Of a stretch of DNA of 38,236 nucleotides, positions 1 through 7,806 are shown piece by piece. A program made the position numbers and the translations under genes. The stretch covers positions 1-38,236 of the forward strand of contig CAYRYU010000068.1 of the NCBI GenBank assembly GCA_964428355.1. The letters are read 5' to 3'. The notes under the pieces are model-generated. The model was given only the letters and a program-made list of their open reading frames with translations. It was not told where the DNA came from and ran no database searches. The DNA comes from CAYRYU01 sp964428355. Lineage in GTDB: Bacteria; Muiribacteriota; Ozemobacteria; Ozemobacterales; Ozemobacteraceae. The number at the start of each line of letters is the position of its first letter. Positions within the stretch are counted from its first letter, which is position 1.

Positions 1-99
1 TTGCATTCGTCCCCTGGCCGTGATATTGATGTACCCGCCTTGATCCGCGAGCTCTCAGGGATCGGCAATTCTCACAGAATCCGGAAAGGGGTGTTTCGA

Positions 100-1080
100 A
101 TGGCCATCAACCTGAATGGACGTCATTTTTTGAATCTCGAGGATTTTTCCATCGAGGAGGTCCAGTATCTTCTCGAGTTGTCCGCTGATCTCAAGCGATT
201 GAAGAGGGCGGGAATCAAACCCCGGAACCTCGAAGGGAAGAACGTCGCCCTGATATTCGAGAAGCCTTCCACCCGGACCCGCTGCGCCTTTGTCTGCGCC
301 TGCTACGACGAGGGTGCCCACCCCGAATATCTCGGAAAGGGCGATATACAGCTTGGGAAGAAGGAGACGGTCAAGGACACCGCCCGGGTCCTTGGAAGGA
401 TGTTCGACGGGATCCAGTTTCGCGGATTCAAGCACCAGACCGTCCTCGATCTCGCAAAGTATGCCGGCGTGCCGGTCTGGAATGGTCTCACCGACAAGTA
501 TCATCCGACGCAGGTCCTGGCGGATTTCCTCACCGTCCAGGAGAATTTCGGGCGGCTCAAGGGAATCTCGTTCGCCTACGCGGGTGACGGACGCAACAAC
601 ATGGGAAACACCCTCCTGATCGGAGCGGCAATGATGGGAATGGATTTCCGGATCGTCGCGCCAAAAGCGCTTTTCCCCGAAAAGGAGATCGTCGACATAG
701 GAAAACGGTTCGCCAAGGTCACCGGAGCGGAGATCACCCTGACCGAGGACATCGACAAGGGGGTCGCTGGAGCTGACGTGCTCTACACCGACGTCTGGGC
801 GAGCATGGGCGAGGAAGCCGAAATGGCGGCCAGGATCAAACTTTTGAAACCGTACCAGGTCAATATGGAGATGATCAAGAAGACCAAGAAGGACAATCCC
901 CTGTTCCTGCACTGCCTGCCGGCTTTCCACAACGCCGACACCGAGGCATCGAAGGAGACCGGTGCGATGGAAGTGACCGACGAGGTTTTCGAGAGCAAGT
1001 ATTCGAAGGTGTTCGACCAGGCCGAGAACCGCCTCCATACGATCAAGGCGGTCATGGTCGCCACGATCGGAACGAGATGA
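100..1080 (+). CDS. argF: Ornithine carbamoyltransferase
   Basis: Transfers the carbamoyl group of carbamoyl phosphate to ornithine to give citrulline, in cytoplasmic arginine synthesis (or in the reverse, catabolic direction). The protein is 326 aa, a normal length. Visible motifs are the carbamoyl-phosphate loop STRTR followed by an HPE segment, the HPTQ motif, the ornithine-loop region around DVWASMGEE, the catalytic HCLP and a C-terminal ENRLHTIKAVM helix. The frame is open from base 1, but ATG 100 is chosen because GGAAAGGGG lies just upstream and the protein then begins MAINLNGRHFL, as family members do. It stands alone, so an anabolic (argF) or catabolic (arcB) role cannot be decided from context. 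A GC hairpin follows the stop. Confidence 0.96.
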   Translation: MAINLNGRHFLNLEDFSIEEVQYLLELSADLKRLKRAGIKPRNLEGKNVALIFEKPSTRTRCAFVCACYDEGAHPEYLGKGDIQLGKKETVKDTARVLGRMFDGIQFRGFKHQTVLDLAKYAGVPVWNGLTDKYHPTQVLADFLTVQENFGRLKGISFAYAGDGRNNMGNTLLIGAAMMGMDFRIVAPKALFPEKEIVDIGKRFAKVTGAEITLTEDIDKGVAGADVLYTDVWASMGEEAEMAARIKLLKPYQVNMEMIKKTKKDNPLFLHCLPAFHNADTEASKETGAMEVTDEVFESKYSKVFDQAENRLHTIKAVMVATIGTR

Positions 1081-1110
1081 CCGGACTGTTCGGGGGAAAA
1101 TAGATCGCCC

Positions 1111-1140
1111 GCCCCTGGCCCTGGGAATTGGGCCGGGGGC
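1111..1140 (+). terminator. GC-rich hairpin after argF
   Basis: GCCCCTGGCCC (1111-1121) pairs with GGGCCGGGGGC (1130-1140) over 11 bp with one G-U pair and an 8-nt loop. No T-run follows, so termination would be weak or factor-assisted. It lies 30 nt after the argF stop and 44 nt before the next start. Confidence 0.5.
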
Positions 1141-1183
1141 GCGGTTGCGGGATACTTCGACCAACAATATGGAGGGGGAAGTC

Positions 1184-2290
1184 ATGGGCATTCGCAGGAT
1201 CGTTTTCGTCGTCGCATTTTTTGCACTGCTTGTGGGAGGAGCCTCTTTTCTCGCGGGTTGTCGTCTGTTCGGGGGATTCTCCAATGAGGTCACCCCTTCC
1301 TTCGCCTCCGGGGTTGTCATGCTGAACGCCACGGTCACCGCCCCCGCCGGGGGAGCCGGTTTCTCCGCATCGGTTCGGAATCTGCCTGCTCCTTCGATCC
1401 TGGCCGGGGCAAGGGCAAGGCGGTATGTCGGACGGGTCAAGGTCGCCAAGATCGTCAGGGCGATCCTTTCGGAGATCGAGTTGCAGAACGGAACGACCTT
1501 GAAGATCACGGATGCTCCGATATCGGTCCCAACGGGAAAAAACGAGATCGCCCTCGAGATCCTTCCCGCTTCCAATACCGAATCCACCCCTCCCCTGTAC
1601 AAGACCTATTTCACCGAGACCGTCGAGGAATCTGGCACCACCCGAACCGATCAGCCGGTAAACGTCGATACCACCGTGAAAGCCCTCGCATTCGACGAGT
1701 GGGAAAAGACCAACCCCGGGATGACCGTCTCCGATTTCATGAACACCGCCCCCAAGCTTGCGACTTTGACCACCCTCGTCACCGACCGGTTGACCTCACT
1801 TGGAACTGCCGACCCCGCGACCTTTTCCTGGGGGGTGCTGGTACAGGAGGAACTGAAAAAGGTCGCGAGCAGCCCGGTTTCGCCCACCGCGACCGGGACC
1901 CCGACGCTTCCCCAGGCGGCCACCCATACCGTCGAGGTCGGGTGCGTTCCCGTGGAAAACCCCACGGGCGTCATGGTTTCTCCCGGAGATTCCCTTTCCT
2001 TCGCCGCCTCGGGAACCTGGCGGTGGGGAGAAACCTGTGATGCGAACGGAACTCCGGGGCGCCCCCATACGGACGAGCTGCCGATGATGCTCAACGGCCC
2101 CAACATGGGAGCCCTCATCGGAAGAATCGCAACGGGGGCCTATTTCTTCATCGGGACTTCCTCCACCATTACCGTTCCGGCGACTGCCGCCGGCCAGTTG
2201 TTCCTCGCGATGAACGAACGGCTGCCCGTGACCAACTGGCGGGGCGACAACTCCGGCTCGATCACGGTAACCATCACCCTCTCCCACTGA
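1184..2290 (+). CDS. Lipoprotein with PA-IL (LecA)-like C-terminal domain
   Basis: 368 aa exported lipoprotein. Residues 1-25 form a signal peptide ending in the lipobox LAGC (Cys26). ATG 1184 is preceded by GGAGGGGG at 1171-1178. The middle (about 30-260) is not recognised. The C-terminal ~100 residues resemble the PA-IL galactophilic lectin fold: a GDSLSFAASG strand, a WRWG turn, GALIGRI, FFIG and a closing DNSGSITVTI strand, the order known from LecA-like domains. In such domains the GxLxGxIG and DNSG parts shape a Ca/sugar site, so a carbohydrate-binding surface lipoprotein is inferred. The domain call is from motif order only. It converges on the minus-strand gene that ends at 2413. Confidence 0.7.
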   Translation: MGIRRIVFVVAFFALLVGGASFLAGCRLFGGFSNEVTPSFASGVVMLNATVTAPAGGAGFSASVRNLPAPSILAGARARRYVGRVKVAKIVRAILSEIELQNGTTLKITDAPISVPTGKNEIALEILPASNTESTPPLYKTYFTETVEESGTTRTDQPVNVDTTVKALAFDEWEKTNPGMTVSDFMNTAPKLATLTTLVTDRLTSLGTADPATFSWGVLVQEELKKVASSPVSPTATGTPTLPQAATHTVEVGCVPVENPTGVMVSPGDSLSFAASGTWRWGETCDANGTPGRPHTDELPMMLNGPNMGALIGRIATGAYFFIGTSSTITVPATAAGQLFLAMNERLPVTNWRGDNSGSITVTITLSH

Positions 2291-2404
2291 CCGCGAATCA
2301 CCAAGGGGACACGGAGGCCACAAAGGGCCGATCCCCGGTTGCCTTGGTTCCCACACCAGGCAATCTTCGTGACCTTCGTGTCCTTCGTTCCTTTGCGGTG
2401 AACC
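2291..2404. repeat. Imperfect palindrome between convergent genes
   Basis: The left arm (2291-2327, starting CCGCGAATCACCAAGG) and the right arm (2365-2404, ending CTTTGCGGTGAACC) are imperfect reverse complements, with shared cores such as GACACG/CGTGTC. The element fills the whole gap between two convergent genes. It belongs by style to the dispersed intergenic palindromes (CCGCAAAGG / CACGAAGG type) found in many environmental genomes. It could act as a bidirectional terminator. Confidence 0.6.
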
Positions 2405-2412
2405 AGGTTTCG

Positions 2413-3642
2413 TCAGGTTTTGCGCTTCTTCGTTTTCGCCGACGGAAAGAGGACGTTGTTCAGGATCAGGCGGAAACCCGTGGCATAGCGGCGGAAGTTT
2501 TCGTAATGGTTTTCTCCCGGGGCATGGCCGCCGTAGAAGGAAAAGAAACCCTTCCCGACGTTTCCCATCAGGTACCTGACAGAGACCCCGTCATTGTTCC
2601 GGGCCAGTATCGTGACGTCCTTCCTGACCAGCATCTGGCGGAATGAGGTCGTTTCCCCCGAAAAACCCTCGATTTCCCTTTCGTGGTCCTGGTTCAGAAG
2701 GCAGGGGACCGGATCGACCTGGGCCGAGAACTCGAAAAGCGAGAACGTGGTATCGGCCCCGGCCGATGGGACGTCGATGTCGGAGTAGTGGAACACCGGG
2801 CTGGACATCACGGTGAAATCGGTGAAAGCGAAACAACGCTTGAAATCAAGTTTGGCCTGGAACCCGTCTTCGGGTGGGTCCCCGTCGAACCGCCTTTCAA
2901 CTATGTCCACCCCCTTGGCGGCAAGGGCGACGTCGATGGTTTCCGCGGCGGAACACATGGCGAAGAGGAATCCCCCACCCTCGACGAATTCGTGGATCCG
3001 GGAGGAAACGTCCTGCTTCATCTGCCAGAGTTTAGGGTAGCCCCTGCTCGAGGCAAGCGCTGCATCCGAGTCGTCGATGGATCTCTTGTGGCCCTGACCC
3101 GTGAAATCCTTGTGATGGATGTGCAGCCAGTCGTAATCCGCCAGCTTTCCGTCGAGGATCTCCCCGTCGTAGACGGTCTTGAAGGGAATGTTCGAATACC
3201 TCAACGTCTGGGCAACCACGTCGTCCTGTTCTGCCGACGGGAGGTAGATGACGATCCGGGGAGCCACCTCGAGGGGAACCACGTCCATGTTATCCTCCGA
3301 GATCACGTTCAGGATCTTCTCCCAATCCGCTTTCGAGAGGTCCTCGGAAACCACCCCCATCTTTTCACAGAACCCTTTCACGTCCGGGTTGGCGGGAAGC
3401 AGGAAGCTTCCCCCCCTGTAGTTCAGCAACCACGCCACATCCGGAAGGTTTTTCATCAGGGTCTGGTAGACGACCCCATAAGCCCTGCAATGATCGGTCT
3501 GGAGCCTGTCCATTGGTAGGAGCAGGAAATCCGCCCCTGACACGGGAACAACGATCAGGAGGAGGAAAGCGAGGACCGAAACGAGCGGCCGTTGTGGCAA
3601 AACCGCCCCTCGCGCGAAAAGGATTTCCCTGGTACCGTTCAT
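2413..3642 (-). CDS. Secreted protein of the family misnamed asparagine synthetase B
   Basis: 409 aa. An N-terminal signal peptide (hydrophobic stretch about 22-36, ending VSGAD) is followed by a soluble domain. Family landmarks I recognise from Bacteroidetes proteins labelled asparagine synthetase B are LLPMDxxQTDH, WLLNYRGGSF, YDWLHIHHKDFTGQ, EGGGFLFAMCSAAE, GKGFFSFYGGH and the C-terminal LILNNVLFPSAK followed by a lysine-rich tail. It has no glutaminase or AsnB synthetase domain, so that name should not be copied. The function is unknown; the export signal puts it in the periplasm or outside. The start is ATG 3642 (AAGGA 5 nt upstream), not the longer upstream frame, because the signal peptide then sits at the N-terminus. 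Confidence 0.85.
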   Translation of the reverse strand: MNGTREILFARGAVLPQRPLVSVLAFLLLIVVPVSGADFLLLPMDRLQTDHCRAYGVVYQTLMKNLPDVAWLLNYRGGSFLLPANPDVKGFCEKMGVVSEDLSKADWEKILNVISEDNMDVVPLEVAPRIVIYLPSAEQDDVVAQTLRYSNIPFKTVYDGEILDGKLADYDWLHIHHKDFTGQGHKRSIDDSDAALASSRGYPKLWQMKQDVSSRIHEFVEGGGFLFAMCSAAETIDVALAAKGVDIVERRFDGDPPEDGFQAKLDFKRCFAFTDFTVMSSPVFHYSDIDVPSAGADTTFSLFEFSAQVDPVPCLLNQDHEREIEGFSGETTSFRQMLVRKDVTILARNNDGVSVRYLMGNVGKGFFSFYGGHAPGENHYENFRRYATGFRLILNNVLFPSAKTKKRKT

Positions 3643-3680
3643 GACGTCCTTCTTCCTGCGAAGACCTCTTCCTCCCGTTG

Positions 3681-3689
3681 ATTCTACCA
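3681..3689 (-). promoter_or_regulatory. Extended -10 promoter for the 3642 gene
   Basis: Read on the minus strand, TG (3689-3688), one base, then TAGAAT (3686-3681). The start of transcription would fall near 3674, leaving a leader of about 30 nt that carries the AAGGA ribosome site. Same promoter class as others in this window. Confidence 0.45.
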
Positions 3690-4086
3690 CCCGCGAGGGA
3701 CCCAGTAAACCGTCCTGGAAGGTGGACACACCCCCTCCTGGAAAACAGCGGGAGGGTGATCCAACCCGACCGCGGATCGTGGTAAAACTGCCGCAATCGC
3801 GGCTTTCCGGGATGCCCAACGGGCAAATTTAGCAAGCCCGCCCCGGATGCAGGTTTGGACGCCCCCCGAAGACTCCCTGCGACACCGCCGTTCCTTCCCG
3901 TGTCGATGATGTCGCACATTCCCCCTCGCTGAAAAGCGCTCCTCATGCGCATTTCAGAGCTGGCATCGAAACTGGCGATCGGGTTGCACGCTTTCCAATC
4001 GTGAGCGCCCCAAGCGGAGGCAAGTGAAAAAGTCCATCAGGAACCAGACCTTTGAAGGTCACGGGCGGATCGAAAGGAGAATTGCG
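3690..4086. other. Divergent intergenic region
   Basis: About 400 nt without a supportable gene, between the divergent starts at 3642 (minus) and 4087 (plus). It holds small hairpins (TGCCC-aac-GGGCA near 3810-3822; GCCGC-aatc-GCGGC near 3791-3804) and a possible sigma-54 site at 3972-3988. No known riboswitch class fits. Confidence 0.5.
3972..3988 (+). promoter_or_regulatory. Candidate sigma-54 promoter
   Basis: CTGGCGATCGGGTTGCA has the GG-N10-GC spacing and the invariant TGGC and TTGCA blocks of -24/-12 promoters; the ACG after TGGC is not conserved. It lies about 100 nt before the start of the Flp-VWA gene. A single site judged by eye. Confidence 0.35.
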
Positions 4087-5880
4087 ATGTTTTCTTTCAA
4101 GATCGGGTCTTTGTTTGGAGGGGTTTCGGAACCGATGCCCAGGTGGATGCGACGGCGGAAGCAGGAAACGAACGGCCAGGGGCTCATAGAGTGGGTCCTG
4201 ATACTTGCCCTGGTCTGTGTAGTCGCTATCGCCGGCTTGACTTCCTCAGGAGGGAACTGCAAATCGATCTTCGGAACGATCAGTGGTGAACTGACGAGGG
4301 CGGAGGCGACGGTGGGAGGATGGACTCCATCAAACCAGACCATCGGCCTGGCGGTGGGAGGGGCGAAAGACGTCCGGAACTTTCGTGAGAACATCAAGCT
4401 GGGCTTCATTCCTCGCGTTTCGGATATCTCCCCCGAAGGTCTCTTCTACGACTACTCCTTCGACACCGGGGCGACGAAACGTTCCACGAAGCTGTTTTCC
4501 CCCTCCTATTCCTTTGCCGCTTCGCGGAATCCGATGACGGGGCTTCAGGAATACTGGCTCTCCGTGGGACTGAACTCGAACATCCGCGAGAAGGATTTCT
4601 TCCGGAAGAAGCTGAACCTCGTGGTGCTTATCGATGTCTCAGGTTCCATGGGCGAGAAGTTCACCTCATACTACGGCGGAAGTCCGGGAAGCGGTGCCAG
4701 CCAGGAAGTCCCGGAATTGGAGGAAACCGGACGGGAGAAAGTCCGCGTTGCAGCTCAGGCGGTCTCCGCCATGCTCGCTCACCTCAGTCCCGACGACCGG
4801 TTCGCACTCGTCACTTTCAACAACGAAGCCTCGCTCCTGGCTCCGTTGAGCTCACTCGACGAAAACCGTCCCCGGAAGGTAAAAGAGCTGCTTTCAAAAC
4901 TTTCCGCAAACAATGGAACGAACCTGGAAGCCGGGTACAGGCTGGCCTCCTCCCTGTTCCCCGCAGGGGACCTTCGAAAACCCGGAGAGTTCGAAAACCG
5001 GATCATCCTCCTGACCGATGCGATGCCCAACGGTGGTGATTTCAGCCTCTTCGGGCTGACGAACCTGGTTTCGGGATGTGCCGCCCAGAACATCTTCACC
5101 ACGATTGTTGGGGTCGGAATCGACTGCAACAACGACCTCACGAGCAAGATTGCCCAGGTGAAGGGTGCGAACTCCTTTTCCGTCCATGGCCCCGCCGATT
5201 TCAAGCGTCGCCTGGACACGGAATTCGATTTCATGGTCACCCCTCTCGTCTTCGACCTGAAGCTCGCGATGGAGTCCCGCGGAGTCACCGTTGAAAAGGT
5301 CTATGGCGCCCCCGGGTCCGTTGCCGGATCGGGCGAGATCATGCACGTGAATACCCTCTTCCCTTCTGCACGTCAGGAAAGAGAGACCAAGGGCGGAATC
5401 ATCCTTCTGAAGCTCAAGCCATCCACTTCCGAGGCATCGCTCGTTCTTCGGGTTTCCTATGAAAACCGGCTGGGAGCGAAGGAAGAATGCGAGTCGGATA
5501 TCCGGTTCACGGATCCGGGCACCGAGCGTTTCGACAATACCGGCATCAGGAAGGGTGTCCTGTTGGCCCGCTACGTCGATCTCCTCCACGATTGGATCGG
5601 TCAGGAAAGGTCGAGTGCGGGAAACGGAATAGCCGGTTCCTGGGACACCCAGGAACTTCCATTGAAGGTCTCGGCTTCCCATGCCCGAAACTTCCGGGAT
5701 TTCTCCGGCCATTTCCGTAGCGAGATGGCTCTCCTGGGTGACCGGGCCCTGGAAAAGGAGGCCGGACTGCTCGACACGCTCTCCGGTCTTGCCCCCGCAA
5801 ATGTTCAGGCATGGGGCGGGGCTGGGGGGGAAATGGGGGCAAACCCGTTCCCCACCACGGGAAACCTCTCCGAAAACTGA
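4087..5880 (+). CDS. Flp-pilin-like N-terminus fused to a von Willebrand A domain
   Basis: 597 aa. Residues 28-70 look like an Flp/TadE class III prepilin: a charged leader, then G30 followed by QGLIEW with Glu at +5 and a hydrophobic helix (about 36-52), where a TadV/CpaA-type peptidase would cut after G30. Residues about 176-390 are a VWA domain with an intact MIDAS: DVSGS (D183, S185, S187), T278 in GTNLEAG and D311 in LLTDAMP. The C-terminal 200 aa are unassigned. This suggests a pilus-incorporated or membrane-anchored adhesin with metal-dependent ligand binding. ATG 4087 has AAGGAG 7 nt upstream; GTG 4024 (GGAGG only 3 nt away) would add 21 residues. No tad assembly genes are in the window. 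Confidence 0.85.
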   Translation: MFSFKIGSLFGGVSEPMPRWMRRRKQETNGQGLIEWVLILALVCVVAIAGLTSSGGNCKSIFGTISGELTRAEATVGGWTPSNQTIGLAVGGAKDVRNFRENIKLGFIPRVSDISPEGLFYDYSFDTGATKRSTKLFSPSYSFAASRNPMTGLQEYWLSVGLNSNIREKDFFRKKLNLVVLIDVSGSMGEKFTSYYGGSPGSGASQEVPELEETGREKVRVAAQAVSAMLAHLSPDDRFALVTFNNEASLLAPLSSLDENRPRKVKELLSKLSANNGTNLEAGYRLASSLFPAGDLRKPGEFENRIILLTDAMPNGGDFSLFGLTNLVSGCAAQNIFTTIVGVGIDCNNDLTSKIAQVKGANSFSVHGPADFKRRLDTEFDFMVTPLVFDLKLAMESRGVTVEKVYGAPGSVAGSGEIMHVNTLFPSARQERETKGGIILLKLKPSTSEASLVLRVSYENRLGAKEECESDIRFTDPGTERFDNTGIRKGVLLARYVDLLHDWIGQERSSAGNGIAGSWDTQELPLKVSASHARNFRDFSGHFRSEMALLGDRALEKEAGLLDTLSGLAPANVQAWGGAGGEMGANPFPTTGNLSEN

Positions 5881-5903
5881 CGAACTTGCCGAAAGCGGGT
5901 CTT

Positions 5904-5929
5904 CGGGGGTGCGGATTGTCGCACCCCCG
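5904..5929. terminator. Bidirectional terminator hairpin
   Basis: A perfect 10-bp stem, CGGGGGTGCG / CGCACCCCCG, with a 6-nt loop, 23 nt after the stop of the Flp-VWA gene and between convergent genes. There is no long T-run. The 15-mer CTTGCCGAAAGCGGG precedes it at 5885-5899 and recurs at 9526-9540 in another terminator. Confidence 0.65.
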
Positions 5930-6018
5930 ATCATCTGAAGTCGGATCTGCCGTCCGGACGAAAACCCCACGAACCAAGGCTGATTGCCCAAGTCGTGGCG
6001 AAAGGCACCTGAGGGGAT

Positions 6019-6417
6019 TCACTTGGAATGGACTGCCCTCTCCATGTCTTCCAGAAGTTTTCTGAGGGCCTTGGCGTTGCGGGCCCGTTCCTTCGAGCTT
6101 GGAAACCCAAGGTGTGTAATCAGTTCCGCCGAACTCCCCAGATAGAGGGGCGGGGCTTTTTTTATCGCCAACTCCGAAACCCAGCCGGAGTAACCCATTC
6201 CTGAGGAATCGGTTCCCAGGATCTTGAACCACCTGATGCCTTCGATGTCCACCCAGTCCTGGCCGGGGCCCAAAGTCAGAACGGGATCCTTTGTCTCTCC
6301 TGGAGCGACTCCCCGGAGTCGCTGAACGGCGGCGTCGATCGAGAATCCGTGAAAGTACATCAGGCAGGGAATCGAAAGGAGTGTGAAGACGAACAGCCAA
6401 CGCAGGAGCGTTTTCAC
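6019..6417 (-). CDS. Small exported protein, SH3-like
   Basis: 132 aa, starting at GTG 6417 with GGGAGAGGG just upstream. Residues 5-24 are a hydrophobic signal or anchor. The part around 53-85 (VDIEGIRWFKILG ... YSGWVSELAI) has the WVxx end and W/F-K-I strand typical of bacterial SH3-like domains, which often bind cell wall or mediate protein contacts. The C-terminus is a charged helix. No firm family assignment; hypothetical otherwise. Confidence 0.65.
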   Translation of the reverse strand: MKTLLRWLFVFTLLSIPCLMYFHGFSIDAAVQRLRGVAPGETKDPVLTLGPGQDWVDIEGIRWFKILGTDSSGMGYSGWVSELAIKKAPPLYLGSSAELITHLGFPSSKERARNAKALRKLLEDMERAVHSK

Positions 6418-6462
6418 TTCCCTCTCCCGAATGTGGTTTGCCCGGACCAGGTAACGCCAACG

Positions 6463-6471
6463 AGGATATCA
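6463..6471 (-). promoter_or_regulatory. Extended -10 promoter for the 6417 gene
   Basis: On the minus strand TG, A, TATCCT (6471-6463). It gives a leader of about 40 nt with the ribosome site, unlike the leaderless examples elsewhere that use the same box. Confidence 0.4.
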
Positions 6472-6645
6472 TTTTCTTCATCCCCATACACATACTGATT
6501 TTTGGAGTTCCCTTCCGCTTGTTTGGACCGGCCCCATTGTGTTAAGTTTCACAGGGACAGGAATCATCGAGATCATTCCGAATTCGAATTTGCGATTCGC
6601 TGTCCGTCGTCCGGAAAATCCAAATCAGGATGGAAGGAAAAAAGG

Positions 6646-7794
6646 ATGGGAAAGAAGAAGATCACGGTTCTTGGTGCGGGAATGGTGGGCGCGGTCATGG
6701 CGCTCGACCTGGCCGGGGAAACCGAGTTCGAAGTCACAGTCGCCGATCGGGATCCCGATGCCCTTGCCCGGTTGAAGGGAGCTGCCCGCCTCAAGACCGT
6801 CCGTGCGGACCTTTCGAAAACGGAGAGCGTCAAGAAGGTCATCGCGGACGCCGATCTCGTGGTGGGGGCGGTTCCGGGTTTTCTGGGGTTCCAGACACTC
6901 AAGACCGTTATCGAAGCCAAGAAGGACATTTGCGACATAGCCTTCATGCCTGAGGATTGTCTCGAACTGGATTCCCTCGCGAAAAAGCGAAACGTGACCG
7001 CGATCGTGGACTGCGGAGTGGCTCCGGGAATGTCGAACCTGATACTCGGAAAGTTCGCCGCCGAGTTCGATGTTTTCGAGGAAGCGGTGATCCTGGTCGG
7101 GGGTCTCCCCCGCATCCGGACGTGGCCCTTCCAGTACAAGGCTCCATTTTCCCCGATCGACGTCATCGAGGAGTACCTGCGGCCGGCGCGATACATCCGC
7201 GATGGAAAGGTCGTCACCTTCCCCGCCCTGACGGAGCCGGAAATGGTCGATCTACCCGGAGTCGGGACCCTGGAATCGTTCAACACCGACGGCTTGCGTT
7301 CACTTCTGACGACGGTGAATTGCCCCAACATGAAGGAAAAGACCCTCCGGTACCCCGGACACATCGAGTTGATGCGGGTCCTGCGTGAAAGCGGGTTCCT
7401 CTCGGCCGAACCCGTCGAGATCAAGGGGGTGAAGGTCGCTCCTATCGATCTGACCACCAAACTCCTGTTTCCGATCTGGAAGCTGCATCCGGGCGAAGAG
7501 GAGTTCACCGTGATGAGGGTCCAGGTCACCGGTTCCAAGAAGGGGAAGCGCTCCCGCCATACCTTCGACCTTCTCGACCGCACGGACTCCCGCTCCGGGT
7601 ATTCTTCCATGGCACGCACGACCGGATTCCCCAACGTGATAATGGCGCGTCAGGTGCTTTCGGGTGCTTTCAAGATGCGCGGGGTGCTTCCCCCCGAGTT
7701 CTTCGGAGGCGAAGCCAATATCTTCAAGGCCGTCACCGACGGGCTGAAGCAGCGTGGCGTCACCTTCACGCATTCGCAGGAAATCCTGAGGTAG
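6646..7794 (+). CDS. Saccharopine dehydrogenase-like / lysine dehydrogenase-like oxidoreductase
   Basis: 382 aa cytoplasmic enzyme. The N-terminal Rossmann motif GAGMVG (10-15) binds NAD(P). The segment EDCLELDSLAKKRNVTAIVDCGVAPGM (given here as landmarks EDxxxLD, AKK and DCGVAPGMSN) is typical of saccharopine dehydrogenase and L-lysine 6-dehydrogenase relatives. Known family reactions form or oxidise lysine adducts; the exact substrate cannot be read here. ATG 6646 has AAGGAA 6-7 nt upstream and puts the nucleotide-binding motif at the N-terminus; the frame is open further upstream but has no family similarity there. It converges with galT, with only 12 nt between stops and no terminator visible. 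Confidence 0.85.
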   Translation: MGKKKITVLGAGMVGAVMALDLAGETEFEVTVADRDPDALARLKGAARLKTVRADLSKTESVKKVIADADLVVGAVPGFLGFQTLKTVIEAKKDICDIAFMPEDCLELDSLAKKRNVTAIVDCGVAPGMSNLILGKFAAEFDVFEEAVILVGGLPRIRTWPFQYKAPFSPIDVIEEYLRPARYIRDGKVVTFPALTEPEMVDLPGVGTLESFNTDGLRSLLTTVNCPNMKEKTLRYPGHIELMRVLRESGFLSAEPVEIKGVKVAPIDLTTKLLFPIWKLHPGEEEFTVMRVQVTGSKKGKRSRHTFDLLDRTDSRSGYSSMARTTGFPNVIMARQVLSGAFKMRGVLPPEFFGGEANIFKAVTDGLKQRGVTFTHSQEILR

Positions 7795-7806
7795 CCGGGC
7801 GGGGGT

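Noticed and set aside
3690..3970. c-di-GMP or other riboswitch in the divergent intergenic region
   Set aside because: Some GC hairpins and a GGAAAGCC string are present, but the conserved core and pairing of known classes do not fit on either strand.
4024..4086. GTG 4024 as start of the Flp-VWA protein
   Set aside because: Its GGAGG is only 3 nt away, and the added 21 residues carry no prepilin-like feature; ATG 4087 has a well-spaced AAGGAG. Not fully excluded.
4894..5991. 365-codon minus-strand frame opposite the Flp-VWA gene
   Set aside because: Antisense shadow without family features; the plus frame has an intact VWA domain.
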